Positions 10,017 to 21,190 of a DNA stretch of 64,000 bases are shown here, in pieces. The notes beneath the pieces were generated by a model. It did not search any database and was not told the origin of the DNA. It saw only the letters and a list, made by a program, of their open reading frames with translations. How positions within the stretch are numbered: the stretch's first letter is position 1; every line of letters begins with the position of its first letter. Made by a program: the position numbers and the translations under genes. The stretch is from Pictodentalium vernedei (taxonomy: Eukaryota; Mollusca; Scaphopoda; Dentaliida; Dentaliidae): positions 453,592,287 to 453,656,286 of the forward strand of contig CM062296.1 of the NCBI GenBank assembly GCA_031216915.1, in the 5' to 3' direction.

Positions 10017-10576
10017 CCCTTTTGCCAACTCACACGATATAGGGGGACGCGGTGGCTCAGTTGGTAGAGGTGCAGGCTGCAAGCCGAGAGGTCCTCGGTT
10101 CGAATCCCACCTGCGGCAACCGTGTTGTTTCCTTGGGCAAGACACTTCACCTCCATTGCCCATGTGGGGGCACGGTGACGCTGTGTACAAAGGCGTACTG
10201 CACGTCGATGGTGCACCTGTCTTCAACCAATGCTAACCCTGCTTGTGTGGAGTTGGAATGTTGGGGAGCTGACAGTTGCTCGCCGTTGCTCGGTGGTTCT
10301 CTCCGGGTACTCCGGCTTCCTCCACCCGTAAAACTGTCACGGTCATGGTTAGCCATTGTGCAGAAATATGTGACCTTAAACACCAATAAATAAATAAATA
10401 ACTCACACGATATCACAATTTATTATTTTGATTATTTGTTTTCAGCATTTTCAAAATAATTCAACATAACCACATCACGTGACCCCTCTTTGGAATATGG
10501 TTTTGTTGAAATTTTTCGAAATATAATATTTTTTCAACTGCTCGGTTTGTGAATTAAGGGGATCGAATGTGTTAGG
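10017..10576 (-). mobile_element. TTAA MITE family B, reversed, split by a SINE
   Basis: After TTAA (10013-10016) the family B end is interrupted at 10041-10399 by a complete SINE. It resumes with CACAATTTATTATTTTG, the CATCACGTGACCCCTC core and TTTTTTCAACTGC. The right end is decayed (GTGTTAGGTTA) and lacks TAAAGGG. Confidence 0.8.
10041..10399 (+). mobile_element. tRNA-derived SINE, type 1 head, nested in MITE
   Basis: A box TGGCTCAGTTGG, B box GGTTCGAATCC, body with CTTGGGCAAGACACTT and CTCCGGGTACTCCGGCTTCC, tail AATAAATAAATA. An exact 14-bp target duplication AACTCACACGATAT lies at 10027-10040 and 10400-10413. The duplicated bases are MITE sequence, so the SINE is younger than the MITE. 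Confidence 0.94.
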
Positions 10577-11288
10577 TTACCGGTCAATCTTTTAGGTATT
10601 ACCGTTTTATTGGCGATTAACCGCATGTTATTTTGGAACAGAGTATATGCAATGCTAGGATTTTTAACCGCGAAAGGATCGTCAGGACCGAGATGGAAAT
10701 ATTTTGTATTTAGTAGATTCAGACAATGAGAAAAACTAAAAACGTAACTTACGAAAACCTTGCCTGACAAAATGAAATTTATGCAAATCTTGTAGATAAT
10801 ACTCAAGCCAGCATGATATGGGTTAAATCTAATTATTGGAATTCACACACACTCATATAAGCTGCATCAGTAGCTACTAGATACCTCTCGAATTATATTG
10901 GTGAACCTGTTTAATGGAAAGCACATCGGACCACAGCGGCCACCTCCACAACTGACAAACAACAGTTTATCGACCATCACTGGAGGAAGAACATGTCTTG
11001 CAAGGGAAACCTCGTACAAACTTACTCAACACTTTTATGATACACACAGCGTACTGTGTGTTAAACTGCTTTTCCACAAGTGAGAGCGAGTATTACACCG
11101 ACGCGAGTGGGGTGTAATGGACATTAACATCTTTCCCTTACAAGAACAATTTACAAAAGAATTTGAATACGTGAGCAAATGCAGGTGTATTGTGGTTTGG
11201 TTTGAGTGTTCCCTGTCTGCCAACTAGAGTCTTAGAAGATGGTAGCCATGTAATGCAACTGTAAAAATGAAAGTGTCAATGACACTGT
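10577..11288. other. No gene seen
   Basis: ORFs up to 90 residues without recognisable domains. Nothing repetitive was recognised. Confidence 0.45.
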
Positions 11289-13081
11289 AGCTCAACTTGT
11301 TAAGACATGTACATGTATAGTATGTGACAGCAATGACAAACATCTAGGTAATGACCTGATAACAAAGGTACATATAAAGTATAGTAACGGTCTGTACATA
11401 AATACTGACCGTAGCCTGTAACAAATGTATAGGTAAAGGATTGTAAAGGTAGGTGACAGTCAGATGCTAAACTAGAAAAGAAATCTTAGAATCCCAGAGT
11501 GGGTCTGACTGAACCCCAAAATATTTGTTCTCATAGCACAGTGATAACAAAGGCACCCCAAAACACACTCGTTCCTGTCCCAAGGTGATAACAAAGGTAC
11601 CCAAGAAGATCAGTTCATAAATACGAGCCGTATAGAAATTGTGACAAAAAACTGATTGGACCTAATTTCAGTACAAAATGGCCACTGGCAGCCATCTTGA
11701 ATTTTGGACCGCACCCAGAAACTCATTCTCGTCCCAAGATGATAACAAAGGTACCCAAGAATTTTCGTGAAGATCGGTTCATAAATCCAGCCTCTAGCCC
11801 GAGCCGTATTGACATGTGCACTTACTGTGTACAAGTAGCACTGAATAAATCAAAGTTCATCTAATTTGCATAATTTCTGCACGAGAAAAAAAAACCTGTA
11901 CTATATGTGATGTATTCCATGTTACTAAACATTCATACAAAAATTTATTCAAATTAGAACTTTAATACAGAAGTTCTGTACAAAAATCTGATTGCACTAA
12001 CTTTGGTACAAAATGGCTGCTGGTGGCCACCTTGAATTTCAGACCACACCCCAAAACACTCGTTCTCATCCCACGGCGATAACAAAGGTCCCTAAGAAGT
12101 TTCGTAAAGATCGGTTCATAAATACGGCCTCTAGCCTGAGCCGTAAAGAAATTGTGTACAAAAAACTGATTGGACCTAATTTCGGTACAAAATGACCACT
12201 GGCAGCATCTTGAATTTTGGACCGCACCCAGAAACACTCGTTCTCGTCCCAAGGCGATAACAAAGGTACCCAAGACGTTTTGTGAAGATCGGTTCATAAA
12301 TACAGACTCTAGCTAGAGCTGTATTAACATGTGTACTTATTGTGTGTAAGTAGCACTGAAAAAATCAAAGTTCATCTAATTTTCATAATTTCTGCACGAG
12401 AAAAAAACAAAAATTATATGTGATGTATCCCATGGTACTAAACATTCACACAAACAATTATTCAAATCAGCGCTTTCAAATGGAAGTTTTGCGCAAAAAT
12501 CTGATTGCACTTAATTTTGTACAAAATGGCTGCCATCGGCCATCTTGAATTTCGGACCGGACCCCAAAACACTCGTTCTCGTCCCACGGCGATACCAAAG
12601 GTACCCAAGTAGTTTCGTAAAGATCGGTTCATAAATATGGCCTCTAGCCCGAGCCGTATTAGCATTTGCACTTACAGTGCTAAAAGTAACACTAAATACA
12701 TCAAAGTTAGTCTAATTTGCATAATTTACGCACGAGGAAAAAACCCGTATTATATGTGATGTATCCCATGGTACTAAACATTCATAAAAAAGTATTCAAA
12801 TCAGAGCTTTCATATGGAAGTTCTGCACAAAAATCTGATTACACCTAATTTTGTTCAAAATGGCTGCCAGCAGCCAACTTGAATTTCGGATCGGACCCCC
12901 AAACACTCGTTCTCGTCCCATGGTCCTAACAAAGGTACCCAAGAAGTTTCGTAAAGATCGGTTTATAAATACGGCCTCTAGCCCGAGCCGTATTGAATTG
13001 TTGACGGACAGACGGCCAGACGAACAGACGGACGACTGGCCATGGCATAAGCTCAAATTTGACTTACGTCAAAGTTGAGCT
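11289..13081. mobile_element. Element with AGCTCAACTT ends and internal 335-bp tandem repeats
   Basis: The left end AGCTCAACTT (11289-11298) is mirrored by AAGTTGAGCT (13072-13081). The interior is an array of units containing CTGATTGxACxTAATTT, ACAAAATGGC, CATCTTGAATTT, AACACTCGTTCTCGTCCCA, AACAAAGGTACCCAAG, CGTAAAGATCGGTTCATAAA and CTCTAGCCCGAGCCGTATT. Units start near 11650, 11989, 12160, 12495 and 12831, so the period is about 335 bp with an extra 171-bp half unit. ORFs of up to 111 residues on the minus strand repeat the same peptide and are artefacts of the array. Confidence 0.75.
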
Positions 13082-13430
13082 GATGAAAATAAATGCATTA
13101 CTAAAATGACATCATCGAAAACTTTAAAAAACTCTCCAGAATAAAAAAAATATATCGTACCTCAAGTTTATATAATGGCGACCATGTTGGAATTGGTAGG
13201 CATGTATTGCAGATGGCGCTGCCTTGTTGCATCAACGGAACTAATTAGGGATTTGGAAATAATGTTACCTTATCTTTTGATAACTTTAGAATACCTATAT
13301 ACAGAATGTAGATAGCTTTCTTTTAACAAACCTTTTTACAGTAGGACCAGTAGGACATTCATTTTTTATAACACAATGCCATGCCCAATTATCAAAAGTG
13401 GTCTCTTTCGCGAACAGATTGCAATCTGAA
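13082..13430. other. No gene seen
   Basis: AT-rich, without recognised features. Confidence 0.4.
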
Positions 13431-13432
13431 GC

Positions 13433-13665
13433 CAACACTATAAAACATCTACAATTGTATTTTCTAGAATTGTATTTTCTACCTTTTAATATAACGGACT
13501 AAAATGAATTATTAGCTTTTTAAAAGATATGACAATTTGCCAACTGGCAAATTGCCACATCTTTGAAAATGCTAGTGATTTATTTCAACCAATTTAAAGT
13601 CATAACTGGAATATACAATTCCAGAAAATACAAATGTAAAAGTTTAAAAGTATTGGCCCCTGGTC
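13433..13665. mobile_element. Foldback element family I, copy 1
   Basis: Inverted arms: CTACAATTGTATTTTCTAG on the left and CAGAAAATACAAATGTA on the right, meeting at a TTTGCCAACTGGCAAA centre near 13545. A second copy is at 56789-57024. The right end is GTATTGGCCCCTGG. Confidence 0.7.
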
Positions 13666-13840
13666 GCGATATACTTCCACCAATGGGTCGAGATTTCTTT
13701 AAAAAAATACTGCAAAATCAAGTATGAAAATGGCATTTTAAATCCAATGTTCGTTCATATTTGATTGACGACAGGAGAGATAAGAGTTGTGTGGAAAACA
13801 AGTATACAGAGCATTCTCTGTCCACAAGTGTTATTACAGT

Positions 13841-14112
13841 ATTGGATGCAGGCCTGAAAATAAGCAGCCTGACATTTGCAGAATGAGGTCCCCCAGAGGC
13901 GAATTTGATGATGCTATCCCATACAGTGGGCCAATTTATCCTCTGGGTATCTCTTTCTGTTTAGTTTTGAGACCCTGATTCAGATTGAGGTTCACAGAGG
14001 GTAAATTTAGTGATGCTACCCTGCTGTGCAGGGTAGCATCACTAAATTCGCCTTCTGGAGACCTCATTTTGCAGATGACAGTCTGCTTATTTTCTGGCTT
14101 GATTGGATGTGG
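13841..14112. mobile_element. Large foldback with ~82-bp arms (family G)
   Basis: The left arm (13841-13921, ATTGGATGCAGGCCTGAAAA...) pairs with the right arm (14030-14112, ...TTTCTGGCTTGATTGGAT). The space between carries a further TTTAGTGATGCTACCC inverted repeat around 14027. No target duplication is evident. Confidence 0.75.
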
Positions 14113-14565
14113 CTGAATAGTTTCTATTTGCGGCCGAATGACATTATGTCCTTGCAAGAGAATTAACATGGGCGTAACGTAAATCGCCACACAAAGCTGT
14201 GAGATTACTTCCATATTGGACGTACATCACGCAAATCGACAATAAGTTCCTTTTATAGAATTGAACTCTGCGTTTTTTATTCCGATTAGTCTTATATCAA
14301 ATTAAAGATTACCCGCCGGGTTGGACAGTATACAAGAAATTACATTAATTAGTGACAATAAAAATACCGCCATGATCATTTATTGACAGTCGAAGACATG
14401 ATAACATAGAACTCAAAATTCCGTTTCCGTTGTTTTATGAAATGAAAATCGATGCATACAGATACAGTCGGAGCTTGAATGAGAAACAAACCAAGCAAAA
14501 ATGTGTCAAGAAATCCTGTTCACTTCGTTTATTGTTTGGGACTAAGTGTGGGTATAAACTTTAGG
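14113..14565. other. No gene seen
   Basis: No domain or repeat recognised. Confidence 0.4.
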
Positions 14566-14644
14566 CCCTTTCGTACACGAGAAACGGGCAACACTTGCGA
14601 CAATATTTTTTGAATAAGTTAAAATTTCTTCTTTTTCTGCCCAC
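14566..14644 (-). mobile_element. TTAA MITE family A, reversed, left arm only
   Basis: CCCTTTCGTACACGAGAAAC, GCAACACTTGCGACA and TTTTTTGAATAA match the reversed family A arm, then the sequence joins SINE body directly. There is no intact TTAA (TTAGG at 14561). Confidence 0.5.
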
Positions 14645-14890
14645 CCAAACATGTGAGGGCACGGTGGCGCTGTGCACTGAGGCGGAATGCATGTCGATGG
14701 TGTACCTGTTTTCAACCAATGCTGACCCCGTTTGTGTGGGGTTAGTACGTTGGGGATTCTGACAGTTGCTCGCCGTTGTTCGGTGGTTCTCTCCGGGTAC
14801 TCCGGCTTCCTCCACCCGTGAAACTGTCCGACACGAGGTGACCCTGGCTGTCGAAAGTGTCGTTAAAGTACAATAAATATATAAATAGAT
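14645..14890 (+). mobile_element. SINE body without promoter head
   Basis: Body blocks GTGAGGGCACGGTGGCGC, CATGTCGATGGTGTACCTG and CTCCGGGTACTCCGGCTTCC, then GTCGTTAAAGTACAATAAAT. The 3' end after AAACTGTCC differs from the 4099 type, so it is probably an older subfamily. Confidence 0.75.
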
Positions 14891-14939
14891 ATTTAATTTC
14901 TCTTCACTGCATGAGGAGGCTGTTAATTTGTCAAACAGA

Positions 14940-15012
14940 GTAGACCAATTACTTACTATCTTCAACCTGCTGCCATATGGCTGCAGGTCGAGGATATTAA
15001 TTAGTTTACCCT
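14940..15012. repeat. Family C-like core, decayed
   Basis: GTAGACCAATTACTTACTAT followed by ...GGCTGCAGGTCGAGGATATT resembles the family C central inverted repeat, with substitutions. A half of the same kind occurs at 16785-16820. Confidence 0.4.
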
Positions 15013-15308
15013 AAAAATTCACTCTTTTGAAATAAGGCATCCTTCGACATGTACGATCTAATTCGGCAAAATCAGGGATTAGCGGAATGCTTTCTTTCCA
15101 GACAAAAACGTTGCCTCATGTACATGAGTACTCCAAGTTTTCATATAATGAAACTTTATCGCCACCATATAGCCTCAGTTGCTGATTTGGCGTAAGCACC
15201 AATAAATGAATACATATCATGAAACTTTAACTAGTAATAATCACCGTAAATATCTTGGTAGAAGCAGAGAGCAACAACTGGTTGCAGGCATTTCTACTCT
15301 AAGTTTAA

Positions 15309-15540
15309 CCCTTTACCCAACGCAGACGATATCAAAATTTATTATTTTAAATATCATTTTTTCAAATTTTTCAAAACATTTCAACAAAACCATATCATGT
15401 GACCCCGCGTTGGAACGAGCTCGTTACAACGAGGGGTCACATGATATGGTTTTGTTGAAATATTTTGAAAAATAATATTTTTTCAACTGCTGAATCTGCA
15501 TATTACGTGTGCGGATGCGGCCAATTCGTTAGGTAAAAGG
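15309..15540 (-). mobile_element. TTAA MITE family B, reversed, complete
   Basis: TTAA at 15305-15308 and 15541-15544. Starts CCCTTTACCCAACGCAGACG and ends CCAATTCGTTAGGTAAAAGG. The core ACCATATCATGTGACCCC and GGAACGAGCTCG is shared with family A, but the arms (TTTCAACTGCTGAATCTGC) are different. Confidence 0.88.
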
Positions 15541-15544
15541 TTAA

Positions 15545-15844
15545 CGGCAGTTTTTTACTTTTTAAATGCAAACAGCATCTTTAATTACACAAAGCGCCTT
15601 CGCGGCTGCTGGGTTTTTTTTTAAGAAAACGGTCAATACACTGAATACGATACTGGCAGCTAGATGTAAGTTTCACTCGAATAAAATAACAAACGTGGCA
15701 CAATACCACATACCACAATTATCCGCTACAATTCTTTAGCGTGACCAGAACATCGGCACTGCTTGTTGCAAAAAAAGTGTTTCGATCGCCTTCGCTAAGA
15801 TGCACATCACTGACAATTTCCGTCATTGGAAATATTTACAGGAA
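15545..15844. other. No gene seen
   Basis: No recognised feature. Confidence 0.4.
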
Positions 15845-16345
15845 AGTTAGCTCCCCTTAATTTTCTAAAGTTGTCAGAAAATTTGACACTAAGTGTATGG
15901 GAATTTAATATAAAACTGAAATCTTGAAATGTTAGCGAAGTTGAATTAACGATGTGCGCATCATTTCACAAACTTCAGACATTTTCCTGTGAAGTAGTAT
16001 AAATGAGGAACTGGATTTTTTACATTTTTTCCCCAATCAGTTTGAACGTTTGACTGTTATTCTCTGTTTATACCCATTTAAAGATAAGAAAACGTCACTT
16101 TCACCATCTTTTGATGTTCTGTGACTTTTTTGTCGGTTCATTATATTAACAGTGTGCGCATCGTGACACAAGTTAGAGACATTCTTTCCATTAATATAAC
16201 AGACTAGAAGTTAAGATTTGCTAATTTTTTTCCTGGGAAGAATAAAAACTTTCAAATTTCTGTAAAAACACATTCGTTAAAAAAGGGCCAAAGTGGACAG
16301 TTACATAGTTGCTTCTAATTTGCTTGCCATAAAAAGCCAAGTTTC
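15845..16345 (+). repeat. Dispersed repeat H, copy 2
   Basis: Partner of 6668-7180 and more complete at the start (GTTAGCTCCCCTTAATTTTC). It has two internal GTGTGCGCATCGTGACA-like segments about 190 bp apart. Confidence 0.75.
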
Positions 16346-16363
16346 AATTTGTAACTTTTAATG

Positions 16364-16771
16364 AATTTATTTATTGTTATTTATTGGTGTTTTTAAGGTC
16401 ACATATGGCTAATCATGACCGTGACAGTTTTACGGGTGGAGGAAGCCGAATTACCCGGAGAGAACCACCCAGCAACGACGTGCAGCTGCCAGCTCCCCAA
16501 CAATGTTGCTCGGTGGTTTTCCGCAATGCAGCACAGGCAGGGTTAGGTTGGTTGAAGACATGCGCACCATCGCTGTGCAGTACGCCTTAGTACGCGGCGT
16601 CATCGTGCCCCCATGTGGACAATGGGGGTTAAGTGCCTTGTCCAAGGACACAGCGCGGGAGTCCGAACCGATCGCTCAGACGATCATCCATCCGAGGATT
16701 AACCGGGCTCGACGTTGCTTAACTTCAGTGATCTAACGAGGTCCGGTTACCGCAACGCCACCGCCTCCGAG
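16364..16771 (-). mobile_element. 5S rRNA-derived SINE (SINE3-like)
   Basis: On the minus strand a ~120-base head (16653-16771) resembles 5S rRNA: GATCACTGAAGTTAAGCAAC, CGTCGAGCCCGGTTAATCC, CGGATGGATGATCGTCTGAG. These correspond to the 5S internal promoter (A box, intermediate element, C box). The head runs into the same body as the tRNA SINEs (TGTCCTTGGACAAGGCACTT, the ...GGGTAATTCGGCTTCC block) and an AATAAATA tail. It is the only 5S-headed copy seen here. Confidence 0.85.
16653..16771 (-). ncRNA. 5S rRNA-like promoter head of the SINE
   Basis: This is not a functional 5S gene: the first ~25 bases and the 3' stem do not match 5S rRNA, and no terminator follows. The internal control region is the recognisable part. 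Confidence 0.7.
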
Positions 16772-16966
16772 AGCTGCCTCTTTTATGGCTGCAGGTTGAC
16801 GATATTAACTGGTTTGCTTTAAGAACGAGCTCTTCTAAAAGGGGGCATCTTTCGATATTGTGATGCCGATATGCAAGAGCAATTTTATTTTAAACTGAGC
16901 CAACAAATGCGTCTAAATTTCAAAATGAGAAGAATCCTCATTTATTACGGCTTGAAGCCGAAATTT

Positions 16967-17335
16967 TATTTATTTATTTATTTATTATTGGTGTTTAAGG
17001 TCACATACTTATCCAGAATGGCTAATCGTGACCGTGAGAGTTTTACGGGTGGGGGAAGCCGGAATACCCGGAGAGAACCACCGAACATCGACGAGCAACT
17101 GTCAGCTCAACATTCTAACTCTGTTAAAGGTCAGCTCAAGCAGGGTTACAGCGGTTGAAGACATGTTCACCAACGACGTGCAGTACGCCTTAGTGCACGG
17201 CGTCATCATGCCCCATGTAGGCAACAGGGATAAAGTGCCGTGCCCAAGACACAACGTGGGTCGTCCCGGACGGGGATCGAACTCGAGACCTCTAGCATAG
17301 AAGTCCAACAGTCTACCACTGAGCCCCGCGCTCCG
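16967..17335 (-). mobile_element. tRNA-derived SINE, type 2 head
   Basis: The minus-strand head GGAGCGCGGGGCTCAGTGGT with a B-box-like GAGTTCGATCC is followed by the shared body (CTTGGGCACGGCACTTTATC, ACTGCACGTCGTTGGTGAAC) and a TAAATAAATAAA tail at 16967. It has the same head type as the copy at 20779. Target duplication is unclear because both flanks are TTTA-rich. Confidence 0.85.
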
Positions 17336-17337
17336 AT

Positions 17338-17400
17338 TTATTTATTTATTGGTATTTAACGACACGGTCGACAGCCAGGATCAGCCAGAGACAGCCAGAA
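17338..17400 (-). mobile_element. SINE 3' end fragment
   Basis: TTTATTTATTTATTGGTATT followed by TAACGACACGGTCGACAGCC matches the SINE tail type seen at 14645, on the minus strand. Confidence 0.5.
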
Positions 17401-17719
17401 GCCAACAATGATGTAAAAACACTGTCGAGATAAATGCAACCTATACCAGTTGAATTCTTAGGGGAGAAGACACTTGGAACAACATTTTGAGAGCAATATA
17501 GAAGGGCTGCATGTGGCTTTCTGGGGACTTAAGGGTTAAAGAACTAAAATCACTAAACATGAACACTTCTGTAAACTTCACAATGACAGGACATGCATAT
17601 GGTTGCCATGCATTATTTTACCGTACGGTATCTACAGTACACGATTTTTACGTCGACTTTCGGCTTTTTACAGCTGAGATGCCATGTAGTTTTTTGTCAA
17701 AATGTCGCCGTTTATTTAA

Positions 17720-17963
17720 CCCTTTACCCAACGTAATGGCCAAAATCGGACAGCGCTATTCACAAAAATCTCCAATTAATTTTCATTATTTTTTTCATTT
17801 TTTGTCTCAAAAGTATAGGTTATGACCCCTCTTTGGAACGAGCTCGTCGAGCTCGTTCCAATGAGGGGTCATAACCTATGTTTTTAAGACAAGAAATGAA
17901 AAAAATTAGTTATTCAAGAATTTTTTTTGCAAGTGTCGTCTGCTTTTCATGTTAGGTAAAGGG
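17720..17963 (+). mobile_element. TTAA MITE family A, complete
   Basis: TTAA 17716-17719, TTAC 17964-17967. Ends CCCTTTACCCAACGTAATGG and GTTAGGTAAAGGG. The core palindrome is centred near 17849. Confidence 0.9.
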
Positions 17964-17967
17964 TTAC

Positions 17968-19080
17968 GGGTGATTATTGTACAGTGTGCAGCACCAGTCA
18001 GAATTATAGGTGCCCAAGTGGGCATTCGAAACGGCTGCCTGGCAATGCTGACATGTAACTGAGAGGACATGCAGCTGGTTGTCAGAAACTTTTGGCTTTT
18101 GAGTTAGGGGCGTAAAGTCGTTTTTCAGGGCGACATCTGCCATTCTGAACTGATGAAGGTTTCGTCTTACGGCCTTGGATGTTTCATTTTATAAAATGTA
18201 AACCAGCTTTTTCACTTTTCGATTCGTGTTTTGAACTTCAATGACTTATAAACGCTCACCCTCTCTGGTACCTTCTTCCTGTTTCCGATTTACCTCATTG
18301 CAAATTCCGCTATAATCGCCTGCAACAATGCAGGTTATTATTTGAGATTATTTCAATAATGTGTCACAAGGTATGCTTGATCGGCTGCACGTTTGTAATA
18401 ATATCAGCGAGGTAATGCGCATGCGTGGTGTAGCCAATGTCCCCCTCCCCCCTCCAACAATTTCAGTCATGCTCCCAGGCATATTTTGGCGCAATTATTG
18501 ATGCCTTTCACAACTTATAAATTATGGTTACAAACAGACTCAAGAGTCAAGGAAATGGCGTTTTTGTCTCGAATTTCAAATTTTACCCGGGGACATCTCC
18601 CCCCTCCCCCTCCAGCGATAGGGGTGTGTGCCCTCTTGTGCCCGCCCTCATCTCGTGGCTAGAATGATGCTGCGCATCATATTCTGTATGCCCACTTAGC
18701 AGTTCAGCGATTTGATCGTAGCGTCTACCTCCCTTCGTTAGGTTCAGATCGCTGAACTACCCCCCCCCCCCTAGATATTACCCCCGCCCCCACACACACA
18801 CCATAACTTTGGTTTCCTGGCTATGCTCCTGGAAGGACTGTGTCTGAGCCCCTCACTATCCGAGCTTTACCTTGTGGCTGCTCATTGGGGCTAACTGAAG
18901 TGGACATAGGCTAAATGTTCCGACAAAAGTACGAGTACAAACGCAGGGGAAGGCATAATATAGCTGTGTAAAACCAGGCACGTACGAATCATCTCTACCT
19001 TTGGATGGCACGGATATGCACGGGTACTCACACACTGATGTATATCAATGGTGGTCCATGTGTCATAATGGGATTGTGAG
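17968..19080. other. No gene seen; pyrimidine runs
   Basis: Contains a small hairpin GTTCAGCGAT...ATCGCTGAAC (18702-18757) followed by poly-C, and several CCCCCTCCCC tracts. No coding similarity was recognised. Confidence 0.5.
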
Positions 19081-19081
19081 A

Positions 19082-19172
<91 letters not shown>

Positions 19173-19185
19173 ATCTATCTATCTA
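19082..19185 (+). repeat. (TATC)n microsatellite
   Basis: About 25 tandem TATC units with one interruption near 19171. The ORF across it is a repeat artefact. Confidence 0.98.
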
Positions 19186-19200
19186 AACTACTTATCGAAG

Positions 19201-19202
<2 letters not shown>

Positions 19203-19260
<58 letters not shown>
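19203..19260 (+). repeat. (TC)n microsatellite
   Basis: An uninterrupted TC dinucleotide run just after the TATC array, with further short CTCT runs to about 19335. Confidence 0.98.
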
Positions 19261-19264
<4 letters not shown>

Positions 19265-19335
19265 CTAGAAAAGAGTCCCTCCCTCTCTCTCTCTACACTA
19301 TTATTGGAAGAGTCTCCCTCTGTCTGTCTGCCTGT

Positions 19336-20020
19336 GGCTCTGTCTCTAATCTATTCATGGAAAACAGTTTGGGGCTCGCGTCCCCTGTAACCCCCTTCCC
19401 CCAAGGTTTTACGTTCCCGCGTAACGCCCCAAAGTATGCAAAACATTTGAAAATGCGTGTCAGAGTTTCGCTCTTACCAATCCCTTTTCTGTCTTCCATC
19501 AACGATAATGGGCTATCATTTCAAGATAACAATCCAACAGAAACTATCATTTTCCCCCCAAACCGTGCGTGGGACCGTTACCCATCCCCCTTTGTAACTA
19601 CCCCCCCCCCCCCTCGCACCCAATCGGTAAATACAGCTTATGAATGTATTTTTCTATCATTCCCATATTTATAGTGTAGTGGATACATATTTTTGGTAGT
19701 GAAGTGAGATTATAAAAATTTGTACATAAATTAGCGAGGCACAATATCGGCCACTTGATACGTGTGGCAAGTGGCGAAGAATTGCATCGATAATTCTGTC
19801 GCTAACTTCGTGGCCTTGACTCCGTATAAAATAGGGGTGTATCTGCACCTAACATGTAAAAATCATTTTAAAACGGATGCCTATAAAAGATGCAGTCCTC
19901 TTCATCCTAACAAACAAATGACAATAATATCTCGATGCGCTTCATTTTGGTATATATGCCATGACGACAGGCCTAACTCAACCCTCTGCACATGGCTATT
20001 AAATATCAAAAGTTCTGGTC
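19336..20020. other. No gene seen
   Basis: A 105-residue ORF (19357-19674) has no domain and runs through a poly-C tract (19602-19614). Confidence 0.45.
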
Positions 20021-20142
20021 ACAATTTTTTCCCATAATGCAATTAAAAATTTAAGCTATTCAGTCTTGTTTGACAGAGCTCATAGAGCTCTGTCAAACAA
20101 AACTGAATTGCTTATACTCCTAGTTCCATTATGGAAAAAAAA
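20021..20142. mobile_element. Foldback element family E, copy 1
   Basis: An inverted repeat with arms CCCATAATGCAATTAAAAAT and TCCTAGTTCCATTATGG, and a perfect core TTTGACAGAGCTC/GAGCTCTGTCAAA centred near 20082. A second copy lies at 35771. Confidence 0.75.
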
Positions 20143-20766
20143 TGCTGCTAGAAATATCAGTATTTTGATATCCGTGTGTAGAGAGATAAAAAAGAAATCC
20201 CGTCAAATCCAACTGTCAAATCTGCGAATTTTCCGACAATTTAGAAAAACATGGGCGGCGCACTTCCTGTATCTACGCCCCTGAATCAACAGCAATGGTA
20301 ACAAAATGTATAGTTAAGGTTACGTTGCGTTCTGGGTAATTTTTGTATTAATTTCGTTATCAACAGTATGCCTTACTTTAATATTTCTTCGAGTGATAAG
20401 AAGCGTGGGAAATGAACCTGCATTCCATAGAAAACAAATAGATGAAGTTGATCTACTTCATGCATACGCGGGAGGCGTTCTATAATTAACCGTCCATGCT
20501 CAGAAAGGAACGTGCTTCCAATCAACGGGAGCTAAAAATAACATATATCCATAAAAATGAACACATGAAACACACACAGCAATCCATGTTAGTTTTCAAG
20601 ATCTTTTAAATGCAAAGTTCAGATTTCCAAGTACGAAAAGGTTCTTTCTCCACCTCCTCCGTCCCTCCCTTCCCTTCGCATGACCGCAGCTGGCACGCCC
20701 AACATGAGGGGTCGAGTAGGTGAAAGGTTTCGACAAGCGTACATATATTGCGTGTACAGACATCTT
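20143..20766. other. No gene seen
   Basis: No recognised feature. Confidence 0.4.
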
Positions 20767-20778
20767 ACGGACTCAAAA

Positions 20779-21129
20779 GGGAGCGAGATGGCTCAGCGGT
20801 AGACTGTTGGATTTCCATGCTCCATGCTAGAGGTCCCGAAATCGATCCTCGTCCGGGGGGACTCACGTTGTGTACTTGGGCAAGACAGTTTATCCCGGTT
20901 GCCAACATGGGGTACGCCGTGTACTAAGACGTACTGCACGTCGATGGTGCGCATGTCTTCAACCTCTGCAAGCCTGCTTGAGCGGAGCTTGAACAGTTCG
21001 AATGTTCAGGAGCTGACAGTTGCTCGTCGATGCTCGGTGGTTCTCTCCGGTACTCCGGCTCCCTCCACCCGTAAAACTGTCACAGTCACGATTAGCCCCT
21101 GTGCATAAGTATTTGACCTTAAACACAAA

Positions 21130-21176
<47 letters not shown>

Positions 21177-21178
21177 AT
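20779..21178 (+). mobile_element. tRNA-derived SINE, type 2 head, complete
   Basis: The head GAGATGGCTCAGCGGTAGAC has a B-box-like AAATCGATCC; the body is shared with the other SINEs, and the AAATAAAT tail exceeds 50 bp. A target duplication of about 12 bp flanks it (ACGGACTCAAAA at 20767-20778, ACGGACTCTAAA at 21179-21190, one indel). Confidence 0.9.
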
Positions 21179-21190
21179 ACGGACTCTAAA

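Noticed and set aside
11610-13056. Four similar minus-strand ORFs that look like a repeated protein
   Set aside because: They follow the 335-bp tandem repeat unit, are broken at different points, and match no family I know.
16653-16771. Functional 5S rRNA gene
   Set aside because: Only the internal promoter region matches; the ends do not, and it continues into SINE body.
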